Source: Plecoglossus altivelis | Lineage: Eukaryota > Chordata > Actinopteri > Osmeriformes > Plecoglossidae | Direction: 5' to 3' | Assembly: GCA_036571765.1 (NCBI GenBank) | Contig: BROE01000003.1 | Coordinates: 12,721,955-12,785,954, forward strand | DNA: 64,000 nucleotides | Shown: one piece after another, positions 51,030-63,549 of the stretch | How the letters are laid out: each line of letters opens with the position of its first letter | Position numbering within the stretch: the stretch's first letter is position 1 | Notes under the pieces: model-generated | What the model saw: only the letters and a program-made list of their open reading frames with translations | What the model was told of the DNA's origin: nothing | Databases searched by the model: none | Program-made: the position numbers and the translations under genes

Positions 51030-51720
51030 TGTGGAATCCCTGTTCTTGGGTCTGATTCTGGTTAACTGCGAGCTTTGACACCTCAATAAGGATGTGTGAT
51101 GTTTGCTACTACTGCATGTGAGACAGGAGGGGTGGTCTGGTGTGATCGCTGCTTATACTGTATTTTGTTGGCTAATATGGTATTTGTGCTAAAGGAAAAT
51201 CGCTGCCTGCGTTAAATAGTCATTATACAGTTGAGTAACTTCTGCAATGCACTCTGCTTTCTGGTAAATCTAATGTGAACAGTTTTACGACTAATATACT
51301 GGCTCTTGGTGTTCATCAAATACCTAAGACCTATTAACCCACTCACAGTCTGTAGGCTAAGCATGTCCGAATGCTGCGTGTTTTTCCTCGTTTAATCAGA
51401 ACGCAAATTACACAATGTTATGAGCACCTACATAGACAAAGTGCTGTGAAGAGTGAATGTGTAATTTACATGGTTAATATTCCGTTGAGAGCGGAAGCGG
51501 TTTGCTCACTCAGATAGCGTTCGTTTGTGCTGTATTGCTTGGAACGTTAATTAGTCCTGATTCGCTTTCCATTTCATACAGTGCCGCGCACTCCCTGTTC
51601 AGAAACCTTGATCAGCGCTCATTCATTTCAACCTATTACCGCTTCTGCTCTCCCGCTCTGTTTTCCCAAAGCCTCTTGATATGTCAGCTATTACCCTGCT
51701 AATTTAAACAAGTGGGGGAA
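51030..51720. promoter_or_regulatory. Candidate conserved non-coding element in brsk2 intron
   Basis: About 690 bp of complex sequence without microsatellites. It holds repeated TTAAT/AATTA cores (51184-51560 and 51700) and stop codons throughout all frames. It contrasts sharply with the repeat-rich flanks, and an intronic enhancer is a reasonable guess. Confidence 0.3.
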
Positions 51721-52348
51721 AGGGGGGAATTGGGTAGAGAGTGGGAGAAGTAAGGGGGAGAGGGGTAGGAACACAGCCCCTTCCCTGTTTCGCTCCACGG
51801 CTCCGTTCCTCCTAATGGATAAATGTTTCTCAGCGGCTCGCTGCACCAGCTCGGAGAGCTAGTCGACGGCTGAGGTCTCGGATGAAACATAGGAAATTAA
51901 GCACGCTTAATCTGTTTTACTGAGTCAAGCAATAAAAGTTTCATTTCGACATAGATCATGGATGGGTTATAACCTGGGAGACAAACACACGGGCGCCACC
52001 CCCCCCCCCACACACACACCTACACACTGAACAGTGGTTTAGGAACCTTGTTCCCCCCCCTCCCCCCACACTTACACACTGAACTGTGATGTAGGAACCT
52101 TGTTCTCAAGGTCATGGTCTACCCATCCCCCTCACACTGTTATCCACTTATTCTCTTCATAATGGGACATGGTGACTGCGTCAGTAGATTTTACACCCCT
52201 GGAAGTAAACATGCAGGGTTTTCTGTAGGGCAGTGGCATGTCAGAATGTGTATGCCTGTTTGTACGTCTCCGCCCCCATGGGAGTCTTTAATGGTACGTT
52301 ACTTTTTACATGGGTTTTGCTTGAGGTGTAAAAGAATATGCTACCTCT

Positions 52349-52585
52349 GTTGGTCTCTCTGGAAGCTGCAGTTGATACCGGTCTCTCTCTTGGAGTTGCA
52401 GTTGATTCTGGTCTCTCTCTGGGAGCTACAGTTGATACTGGTCTCTCTCTGGGAGCTACAGTTGATACTGGTCTCTCTCTGGGAGCTACAGTTGATACTG
52501 GTCTCTCTCTGGAAGCTACAGTTGATACTGGTCTCTCTCTGGGAACTCCAGTTAATACTGGTCTCTCTGTGGGAACAGTTAATAC
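52349..52585. repeat. 30-bp minisatellite, 8 copies
   Basis: The unit includes GATACTGGTCTCTCTCTGGG followed by AGCTACAGTT. Central copies are identical and outer ones diverged. A 30-bp period keeps frame, so both strands show false 10-residue repeats. Confidence 0.95.
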
Positions 52586-55439
52586 TACCCCCATGGGAAG
52601 AGGCAGACAAATGACAGAGAGCCCATCGGATATTCTCAGATTTATGTTGTTCCCCCGGACTGAAATATCACTGTGCGTGTGCGTGTCTACTTTCGTGTGT
52701 GCGTGTGTGCGTGTGTGTGTGAATAGAGGGTTAACGACTCTCAGGCCTGAGGTCTATAGTTGCCCTGCCCTGTCAGTTAGTAAGGCCAGGTAATTACCTC
52801 TGAATGACAGGTCTGGAGGTGCTGTGTGTGTGTGTGTGTGTGTATGAGGATGGTTAGGGGTTGTGGGGGTAGGGAGAGAAGATGGGAGATGGATGGAGGA
52901 GGAGTTCTCCTGATCCTATTCAATTCAATTAAAGTGGATTTATCGGCATGTGTAGAAGGACACCTTCTTGCGTATGCACAGCACACAGCCAGGGGTTTGA
53001 CATGATGTCTGCACCCCGCTCGCCCCCCCCCCCTCCCCTGGGATCAGGGTGCATTGTTACTGAATGGATATTAAGAAGGCTGTCTGATTTCAAGTCCTTT
53101 TTGGGTGACTGCAGCAAGCAACATTTATTATTTCTCGCCTCTCCCCTCTCCTCTCCTCTCCTCCCCACCCCTCCTCTCCCCACTCCTCCCCACCCATCCT
53201 CTCCTCCTCTCCCCTCCTCTCCTCTTCTCCTCTTCTCCTCTCCTCTTGTATTGACAGAGGGGCTTTGTTCATTTCCCTCTCTGACTCAACAGTGAAGCAC
53301 TACTGATTTTATAGAATTGAGAATGGAGTCTGGCTGGAGAAGATAGTGGACCTTTTTTCATTGGAGCCCAGGCCTGGCAATGCAATTTCTTCAGACTTGT
53401 ATTATTATTTGCCAAATTCCAGTTCTATTTTCAATGTCTTTGCCATCTATTTGAGTGACAAATTCGGTCCAAATTAGAACATTTTTTTATATAATAGTAT
53501 TGTTTCATTCCAGTATACTTAATGGAACTACAGTACATCCTTTCTTGTTAGACAGAACTCCTGTCAGTGTTTTTTCCTTCTAGTCTACCCATCTACAGAA
53601 CAGTCATCAATGATTCAATGAAAGAAGCAAATAAAGAGGAATAAAACCAATAATGGAACATGGAATAAAGAAACGCTAGCTTCTTGCTGCTCCCCATGCT
53701 TCAGTCGGTGTGTGTGTGTGTGCCTGTGTGTGTGTGTGTGCGCGCGCAGTGTGTGAGTGTGCGTCTCTGGGGACTTTAGCCAGTCAGCTCAGTCACCATC
53801 CTATTGAGGTGGGGTTTATCCCAGGATGTGTTCACAATGAGCAGTCTGTCACGGCAAATTACAATCCCCTAATCCAGCCTCGAACACAGAGAGGAGGAGG
53901 AGGTGGAGGTGGCGAGAGGAAGGGAACAAGGAGAAAGAAGAGGAGAAGAAATAAAATAACAGAAGGAGGGGAAGGAGAGTGGGAGGTAAAGAGACAAACA
54001 CCGCGATCAGGTTTACTGTCGCTACAGTGGGATCAGAGACAAGCGCCATTCATTCATACCTTCATTCATTCATTCATTCATTCATTCACATGCCTGTCCC
54101 ATTTTCAAGTGCCGTCTCCTCCACTACACACACCCGCACACTGACGCACACGCGCGCGCGTCCTCACTCAAACGACTGTCCTTAATGGCCGCTACCTTAA
54201 GTGTTCCTTCTGGCTCTTGGGTAAGCTGCGGAGCAGAGAGAGATGAGGAGAGATAGAAGCATGGAGGGAGAGAGGGACTGATAGGCTTACAGAGATAGTG
54301 GCTGGGGGTGGGGGGGGAGGGGGGGGGAGGGCTGAAGAGACTGAAGGCCATGCAGAGTAAAGACTCGAGAGGGCCTGATGGAGACAGAGAGGATGGAGGG
54401 ATGAGGGGATGGAAAGGGCAGGGGGGGCATAGCTCCGGAAAGGTCCCTGTCTCAGCAGCTCTGTCTCTGCCTGGATAAAGGCCACTGTCCCTTCCCTGGT
54501 CCTCAGCCCCAGAGCTCCAGCCTTGGCCCTCTTCACTACAGCTCAGCAACTTGCAATGTCCTAGTTTTCACATTTACCGTCTCTCTCCTCAACGCGGAGG
54601 GGGGCTATCCTATATCTATGCTATGTATCCACAGGTCAAGGACCCTTCTTCTTTGTAATCCAGAGAATCCAAAATCTGAGCCAAGCATGCTGCCTCGGTC
54701 CTGGCCACAGTGTGAGTGTATGCCAGGCATGAGTGTAGCTGAGGCCGTGTGAGTGTGTGCTGTTAAACCATCAGCCCTGTGGAGAGAGCAGAGGGAGGTG
54801 GAGCCAGGCTGTTTGATGAGCTGTGTTCTTTAAGTCTCCACTACTGGAGCTTCACCACAGCTGATCTGTCTGACTGCGTGCGTGTGTGTGTGTGTCTAGA
54901 TGTATGTGTGAGTGCGAGGACGTGTCTGTTTGAATGGTTGGAAGACAACATTTTAGAATCTCACTTTGAAGTCATTAGGAGGATTCCTATTCCATTCAGC
55001 AGTCTGCCCAGCAGATATCCCAAGGCTTGGTCCAACACAGCAGGGGTCACATTACAGCTAAACATCAGACAGAGGGTTCATCACAGCACACACACACACA
55101 CATACACACACACACTTCTTAGTGTCTCCTACTTCAAGCTTCCAGTAAAGAGGAGCTTGAGTCTACCAACATAGACCTATTCTTGAGTAGGGCATCCCAT
55201 CTGCCTCTCCAGCCTGCCTATTAGCCCAGGCTGCAGGTTCTACAGGGAGACTGTTTCCAAGGTTCAGAGAGATGCTGTAAATGTCCTTTTAGGTTCTATC
55301 ATAGAGGACTTAGTGAGGTTCCACCTTGAACTCTCTCCGTCTCTTTCTGTCTTTTTTCCCTCTATTTTTCTGATATTCTCTGTCACTCGCCCTCTGTCTC
55401 TTTTCATCTCTCTCTCTCTCACTGATCTTTCAGAGATTT

Positions 55440-55484
<45 letters not shown>

Positions 55485-57141
55485 TCTCCCTCTCTCTCCA
55501 TGTTTCAGTTGGGGGGGTTTTAAGGACTGTCATCCTTCCAAGGCGTCTCCAGGCGTTAGTTGGCGCTAAACGAAAGTTCTGTCCTAAAGTCAGCATGGCG
55601 CCAGCTCTGAACAGAGGCAGGCAGAGGACATGAATGGGCTTTCTCATCCTCCTCCTTCGCCCTTCTCCATCACCCCCTCCACCCCTCCTCTCCTGCCACA
55701 AAAGTGAGAGCCTCTAATCCAGAGTCCCTGTCCCCACCCTGGGCTGTCCTCCCAGGCAGATTACTGCTGCTGGAGAAGAAGGGGCTGAAAATGGATGTGA
55801 GTGTGTGCGCATGTGTGTGTGGGGGCGTACTGTTCAGACATTGTAAGGGGGCCAGAGAGTGTGTAAAAACAGGGATTTATAGCTGTGACTCGGTGTGTGT
55901 ATATGTGTGTCCACGGGTCTCTACTGGTGTGTCGGTGTGCAGTGGTCTGTGCATCTCCCTTCTCTGATTCGGCTTCACGCTCCCTCCATGTCCTGCTCCT
56001 CCGGTCAGCTCTGCTCCTCGGTGTCCTCCTCTCCTTCTCCCTCCTCCTCCCTCCTCTCCCTCCTCCTTCCTGCTTCTCCCTGCTTCTCCCTCCTTCCCTC
56101 TCTCTCTTGCATAGGAGATCTTTTAATCCCTTCAGAAAAGAATTCTTTCACTGGCGTTAACCCGCAAACTGCCTCCAAACTCCATCCCTTCCTCCCATCC
56201 TCCCCCTTCCCGCCCTCCCATCCTCCCCTCATCCCGTCCTTCCCCATCCATCCCTGTCCCCCCCCCCCCCCATCGCTCTCTCTCCCCAACGGAGAGTGTT
56301 GCGGAGGTCCTGGTACCCCGGTGGTGCTCTGTGGTCTCAGCCCAACGCTTTACATGAACTCTGTTTGTTTGTGGCTTGCTCAAGTGTGACTACGTTTTGC
56401 TCCTGGTGTTCATTCATGCACAGCATTCTGCTCAACCTCTGTTTGTTTAGTGCACTCGCAGTTTATGCAAATCCAGGGGTTTGTGATCTTAGGGTGTGTG
56501 TGTGCGTGTGTATTTGTGTGCGAGCTTCATACAGTACGTCATGTGGTCCTGCATAGGAGAAGCTTGCTCTCTGCTGGAAATATCTGCAGCCTTTACTGCC
56601 ATTCCGCCCAGCACAGCACTGCAGCCAGAGCAGTTACTCATCTTACTGTGTGTGTGTGTGTGTGTGTGTTTGCTTTCCAGAGAGCTCCACATTCAAGTGT
56701 TTGAGTGTGTGTGCGTTTGTGTATTACAAAGAGGCATGAGTGGATGGTGTCATGATGTGCAGTGTGTGCGTGTGTTTATGTGTGTGTGTGTTTTACTTGA
56801 GTATTCCTACATGAGTTAAATGACCTAACCGTGGGAATACCCAACATGCATTGCTCTGATGGACTAATCCTTCTGGTTGCTGACGAATCCTTTCCCTTCC
56901 GCAGAGTGCATCAGCGTTGTGTTGATCTCCGAGCACTAAGCAATGCTCAAACCCAAAGCTAAACGTCCTCATGAGTGCTAAGCTACATGCTAACATAGAT
57001 GTTAAGCCTGTCTGATATGAATGGTCAGTTTTCTCCGGTGCAGTTGGATACAGAGTTAAGTTTTGAAGGCAAATACCTTGATTTGAAGTGAGAGTGTTAA
57101 AATGGAGGGACAAGAGAGGAGCGAAAAAGGAAATAAGTGAT

Positions 57142-57142
<1 letters not shown>

Positions 57143-57184
<42 letters not shown>
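57143..57184. repeat. (GA)n microsatellite
   Basis: Perfect GA run of about 42 bp. Similar runs lie at 57408-57461 (one interruption) and 58649-58692. Confidence 0.95.
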
Positions 57185-57190
<6 letters not shown>

Positions 57191-57417
57191 GAGGAGGAAG
57201 GGAAGGGTGGAGCTGGATAGTAGTGTTTTAGGGTGAGAAACTATTTTCCCAGAGTTGAATTAGCGATGCCCATAAAACGTTTTCATGTTAATACTGCCAA
57301 ATACAGTTCCTTAATCTTCTGTAATTCCCTGTGCGACCGGTCTTACTGCTAAAGAACACACTGATTACTCTCCACTAGCATACATTAACTTTTCTCCCCT
57401 CTGGAGAGAGAGAGAGA

Positions 57418-57464
<47 letters not shown>

Positions 57465-58644
57465 TGGTCGTTGGAAGGATGGCACAAGGGAGTAATGAGT
57501 TAAAGAAGTGAGAGAGACATAGAGAAATAGAGAGATAGAGAGAGCTGTATTGATGGATGGTGTAGCGAGAGCTAGTGTGTTGTGTTCTGGTGGTAAGTAC
57601 CCCGGTATTCCCTGTGAGCTGTTTAGGAGTTAGCCACCGACCTTAAAGACCCAGCACACCTGACAACCGGCTTTACGACACCGTTAAAAACAAACACGGC
57701 CGCAGTACAACCGCAAAGAGCTCAGACGCCACGGAAACAAATGTCGAGCATTTATTCCCATTGACTTGGGCAAGAAGGGGGGGGGGGGGGGGGATGGAAA
57801 GCAACGAGGGGGGAGGGGTTAGCCAGAGTGGGATTTAATTTCCGCCCTGCACGGTGAGATAAGTCAAGCTTAATGAGCTGACGGAGGGAGATGGAAGGGA
57901 GAGCAGGCTATGAGCACCGGGGCACAGAGAAGAGAGGAGGGGAGGACAGCAGGGGAGGAGGGTAAACGATAGCGGAAAGAAAGGGTTTCCTGCCCTCCCT
58001 GTCAGGGAAGATATGGAGAGAGGAAGGGGAGGATGAGTGGGCGGAGAGATGGAGCAGGAGAGCAAGTGTAGGAGGACCGGGATGATAGGAGGAGGTAAAG
58101 AGTAGTGTGGGGTCCCGAGGCCGTGAGGTTATGAATGCACAGTGTGTGACCTACGATTTATGGAAACAATGTTGTCTGTGCACCAGAGCTACGGTGGGCC
58201 CCTTTCACACCACGAACCAGGTTTTCGCTCAGTAGATTTGGAGTGGTTTCAACATGTGTCAAACCTGTCCATGCTTAGCCTGTGATACTGGAATGTGCAG
58301 TGTTGTTGCTGCCGGACAGGGCTACTCTGAACATCAGACCAGAACATTGGTGGAAGAGTTTTCAAAATCAATACATTTACCTGACTGTTTACTGTGAGAT
58401 TAACTCAGTGGTGCTTTCAGTGCTGCTGCTGTGTGTGTGCGTTTGTGTGTGGGCGTGCATATGTGTCTATGTGTGCGTGTGTGTGTGTGTGTGTGTGCTC
58501 AGCCCCTCTCTTTATGGCCCTACCCTCTTTCCAATCTGCTGCCTGATCCAACCAATCATGCAGTGGATTGGATCAATTTGTCGTCCTCTATCTGTGATTA
58601 GAACTGAGCAGCTCGTACCGCAGGGAAGAGAGAGAGATGGAGAG

Positions 58645-58696
<52 letters not shown>

Positions 58697-58720
58697 AAGA
58701 GAGGGGAATTATCATCAGTC

Positions 58721-59270
58721 TACACCAGCATTCGACAACAGCCAGCCCAAGGCCTTAATATCTGACCAGCCAAATTATTTTGGATAATCAGATTTAGAGC
58801 CATTTTGCCCATAAAAATAAAAGTTCAAGAAAGTTCGTTCATCGATGCTTCTTTTGAAGGGAATTCTGAGTTATGTGTTCTTTTTCTGACCAAAGTTGCA
58901 GCGGACGAGCCACTTTGAAGGGAGTGTCCTTGATTGTCTCTGACGCCGTAAACTTTTATTTTCCTTTCAAACTGCAACAACTTTATGTCAGATAATAAAT
59001 ACCGGCAAGGGCGTCGAACATAGTGTGGAGGGTAAAGAGATGGGTAAGGGGAGATATTGCATCAGTAGGAAGCAAGAGTGTCAGGAGCTGTCCAGGTGCT
59101 AGAGGTACTGGAGCTGGCCATGGTGCTGACAAACACCCATCCATGACATTTAGTTCCCCTTTACTTCACTCCATCTAATTCGCTGTTGTTTATGGACGTA
59201 ATTCAATTCCACGCACCATATGTTCAGTTGGAACATTTTGCTTTTGCGTTAGCGAGATAGTGCGAGTCTC
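58721..59270. promoter_or_regulatory. Candidate conserved non-coding element in brsk2 intron
   Basis: About 550 bp of complex A+T-leaning sequence without simple repeats, including AAATTATTTTGGATAATCAG near 58769 and an A-rich core at 58811-58825. No open frame of note. Confidence 0.25.
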
Positions 59271-59929
59271 TCCACGTTTCCTTAAACATTGTGTCCCCAA
59301 GCCCTAATCCATCGGCCCTCTCTTTCTTCCTCTCTCTCGTCCCTCGCTCAGAGGGAAATGTCAGACAGTATCTCGCTGCCGTCCCTGCTGCATGGTGACA
59401 GTCTATCTCTAGCCAGAGCTCCAGAGAGGAGGGGGAGGGGTGGGGTGGTGTGGGGGGGGGGGGTTCCTGAGGGAGCTAACCTTGAACAGGGGCCAGCTCT
59501 GCGGTGAGATAGGGCTGTGTCTGCCCCCCCCCCCAGGGGGATGAGATTTACCTAAATGCCACCAGGTCGTTTTATGATGAGCGAAGAAAGAAAATAGGGA
59601 CAAAGCAGACGATCGTATCTTATTGAACACTTCTAGAGCTTCTGAATGTGAAATAGACATTCAAATAGACATTCTCATATAACTGTGTGGAACTGCATTT
59701 GTGTGAGCATGTGCTAACAGAGTGGCGTTATAGGAGGACATGGTTGAAAGCCCCGGGAACCAATGGCATTTACATATGTACCTGTTCAGTTTTTTTTCAT
59801 TAGAGTTGACTGGGTTACTATAAAGAGGCCAAAAGTGAAGATTCCTCGTGGTGCAACAGAATGACTCTTATCTCAACATGCTCCCTTTGCATCTACCTAC
59901 ACAAACACATACACACAGAGACAGACACG

Positions 59930-60078
59930 CACACACACACAGTCATGCGCAAGCAGAGATTCACGCACACGCACACGCACACACACACACAGTTATGCAC
60001 AAGCAGAGATTCACACACACACACACACACACACACAGTCATGCACAAGCAGAGATTCACACACACACACACACACAG
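59930..60078. repeat. CA-rich tandem array with AGTCATGCACAAGCAGAGAT core
   Basis: Three copies of a 20-bp core (near 59940, 59991 and 60038) separated by CA repeats of 25-30 bp, giving a compound period of about 47-51 bp. Confidence 0.9.
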
Positions 60079-60591
60079 GCAGATGTTTCATGCTGATTGA
60101 TGAGGTAACCTGTTGAGAGGGGTAAACGAGAGTGCGGACCGAACGGAACAGCAACCCTATAAAAAACAACAACAACAACAACACGATGATTGGCGACAAG
60201 CTGCAGAGTGGCCGGCCGCTCTCTCAGAACAGTGTGCGGTCGGAGAAGGGCAACGCGTTCTCAGAAAAAGCACCGCTAGTTCATTTCCCAGAGTGCCGAC
60301 CGAATGAGCGATGTCAAGGATCTGGACTGATGTTAATCACAGTCTCTGACACTGTTCTAGCTCGCTCACTCTCTTACTGTCTCTCGCTCCGCCTCTCTCT
60401 CAGCCTGAGAGAGAGAGAGAGACAATCCAGACAGACAGGGACGCGGAGACGTTGCACAGGGAAGGGGACACGAAGGGACAGGGACACGAGTGGACGTCTG
60501 CCATCAGGGCACCCCGCTCACCCCTGCACATGTAGTGATCACATGTGATGGTTGACCTTCTCAACTGTTAGGAGGGTTTACACTCTTGCTC

Positions 60592-60600
60592 ACACACACA

Positions 60601-60629
<29 letters not shown>
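60592..60629. repeat. (CA)n microsatellite
   Basis: Near-perfect CA run of about 38 bp. Confidence 0.95.
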
Positions 60630-60631
<2 letters not shown>

Positions 60632-63461
60632 AGCCCGATGAAATGCCATCTCTCACGGGTGCATCCATACGCTTGAATAAAAACAGTGGTCATGTGTAGA
60701 ATGAGTCCTGTGAAAAGGTCATTCAGCATATATCTGTGTGTGCGTTTGTGTGTGTGTGTGTCTGAACGTATCTGTCTATTGCCGCTTCTTCTTCTTCTTA
60801 TTGGACATAGTTGTGGCCAGCATGTTAGCTGATGTATAGGGATGGGAGAGTGGGAAAGGGAGAGAAAGGAGGCTGAATGAGAGGTACTGGTCCGGACGCA
60901 TATATTATTCAGTCTGAGTAATAGAGGCTTGTATTGGGGTATACATTATTGAGGACAGGTTGTCTTCGGGCTACAGTAGTTAACCTTAAGTGTCTCCTGA
61001 GGCTCGGCCTTTAGAACAGCCTCTCTAACCATTACGTTTGATGCGTTTTTCTATGCGAACTGATTCTAAACATTCGCAACGGAGCCCGAAATATAACCGT
61101 TTCCATCCGATGGTGGTGACCATCCGAAGACATTCATCTGTTGCTTCTTTGAGCGAGTGCGTTTGTGTCGGTACCGTATAGGACGTTGTCTAGTAGGCAC
61201 ATTCCAAGTAGACGTGCCCTTTACGCTTAGTTGTGTGTCTGCGGTTACATTGAGCTCAAAAGTCGGTATCGTAGGACGGATTTCAACTCATTTCCCAAGC
61301 TATCATGTGTTCCCGGGCGTGACGGGGATGGACAATAGTACATCCGATCCAGCTTTAAGTGAAAAGCGTGGTTAGCAGATCTTTCCATTCCTCATTGTGT
61401 ACTGTGCGTCGTCAAGGATCAGTCTCGATACTCTATCTTGTTTGGCGTTTTCTTGCTCTTAATGCTGTGTCGTCTGTAATAACACTTGCCGTATCGCGTG
61501 TGACACACCTGTATGTACGTCTCCTGTTTTTCGTTTCACTCACACAGTGGCACAGGCACGCGCACATACACATGCACTGTCACGCACACACACACAAGGG
61601 AGGGCTTAGAAACACACACACACACACAAAAGCGCACAACTGCAAGCACAGGAACCGTCGAGTGATGTGTGTTTATCCTCTTAGCGTTCAGACAGTCCTG
61701 TCTATGGGAAGAACAGTATCACACAGCATTTACATTGATCCTTATTAGACCAGGAGATTAAACCTTCAACAAACGTCTTAGAGCTGACGAGTCAGGAGTT
61801 TCATCACATGAACGCAGACAGGACGCACGCACACATGCACACGCACACATGCACACACACACACACACGTACACACACACGTACGCACACACACACACAT
61901 ACACACACACATACACATACACGTACGCACGCATGCACATACACACAATATCCTGCACTCTTGCAATAATCCACGTAAAAGGGAGCTGGAAAGTTTAAAG
62001 GATCATATTGACATTACACCTGATTCCATTCTGTTCTGGCACAGCCAATCAGAGCACTCCGCTCGATGATTTCAGGTTTAGATTGATGGTGGTCTCCTGG
62101 GCAACAGGGCAGGTCATGTGGTTTGCTCTATGGCACAGTATTATATTATGGGCTGTTTGTTTCCCAACCCTCTAAGGGAGAGTTGTCCTGGCAACAATCC
62201 AGCACATTGCTTGGACCATAACTCTTCTGGGCCTTTGCAGCAGCGTATGTGTATGTGTGTGTGTGTGTGTATGGATGTGTGTGTGTGTGTGTGCATGTGT
62301 GTATGCATGTGTGTGTGAATATGTGTGTACAGTATAAATGGGACTTGGAATGCTGGCTGCTGTGCAGGTCTCTCGGGAGATGTTTTCATGTTCAGACAGA
62401 GTAGAGAAGTAGAGTCACCTTTACTGTTTTCTCTCTTTCTCACTCCCTCTCTCTCTCCCTCTCTCTCCCTCTCTCTCCCTCTCTCTCCCTCTCTCTCACC
62501 CCGTCTGTTCCTCGTTCTTTGAGCATGAATTGACTAAAGTTCAAAATCTCAATCTTCCCCTAAAAGACGTCTCGATCCACGTTGCTGTTTGTAATCCAGT
62601 CAAGGTTCTTGCCAGCGTGGAGGTGAAGGCCTATGGCTCCTTGGCATGGATTATACAGTCTGCTGCTGCATATGGATGGTCAAACCCTGGAGAGAAAAAG
62701 AGTGTGTCTGCGCGTGTGTGTCAGCCCTGCTCTACTGATAAGACTTGCAGCTCTTGGGACCAGAGAGACTCAAATCATATCCACCTTTACACCCAAAGAA
62801 GGAGAGCGAGAGGGAGGGAGAGAGAGAGCAAGAGAGAGAGAGAGAGAGAGACGATAGAGAGAGAAAGGGAATATGATATGAGTGTCCTGTGTTCAGCATT
62901 CTACTGAGAGCAGGGAGATAGAAATCAAGGAGCGGGAGTGTTTCTGTTCTGACATGGACGAGAAACCGCAGAGGATGGCAGAGATAGAGGTGGAGAGAGA
63001 GAGAGAGAGAGAGGGGAGGGGGGAGACAGTAGTGGAGAGGGAGGGAGGGAGACAGTGGTGGAGAGGGAGGGAGGGAGACAGTGGCGGAGAGGGATAGGGC
63101 AAAGAGGGAAAGAGATAAGAATCGGAACATGTTCGCTTTTCTTCTCCGGTTCCTCATGAAGGACACAGGGTGTGGAGGAATGTGAGGAAGAAGGGAAAAA
63201 GAAGAGAGGAATATTTTTAGCGAGGGAGAAGGAAGGAGAGATAGAGAGGGCTAGAAAATGCCATCGAATATATGAGAGGAGGAATAATCAGTTAAATGTG
63301 TACTCTTACAATTCTGTAAACAATAAAAAAATATGGTTGCAGTGTATATTTATATACATATATACTGTCTAGGTATACATTTTATTTGATATACTGTATC
63401 AATGTATATGAATGTATATATGCGTACTGTATATGTAGTGTATCCATATTTTAATCATGCG

Positions 63462-63549
63462 TTATTGTAAGACAATAACAATGTTGTCTTATCATACATC
63501 ATTGTTAGACATTGTAAGACATTCATATCTCGTGTTAATGTCTTACAAT
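63462..63549. repeat. Two adjacent hairpins sharing a TGTAAGACA motif
   Basis: Arms TAAGACAA (63468-63475) and TTGTCTTA (63484-63491) form the first hairpin. Arms ATTGTAAGACATT (63511-63523) and AATGTCTTACAAT (63537-63549) form a perfect 13-bp stem with a 13-base loop. They may be the remnant of a small inverted-repeat element. Confidence 0.75.

Larger units (their letters stand above)
51721..58720 (+). other. brsk2: brsk2 intron 1, fourth part
   Basis: Holds the 30-bp minisatellite, a pyrimidine tract at 53130-53246, (ATTC)n at 54061-54088, G runs near 54307-54328 and 57778-57793, CT at 55441-55498, and GA runs at 57143-57184, 57408-57461 and 58649-58692. No exon recognised. Confidence 0.65.

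Noticed and set aside
52114..52793. 166- and 151-codon frames with 10-residue repeats
   Set aside because: The 30-bp minisatellite keeps frame and yields repeats on both strands. No start context or homologue.
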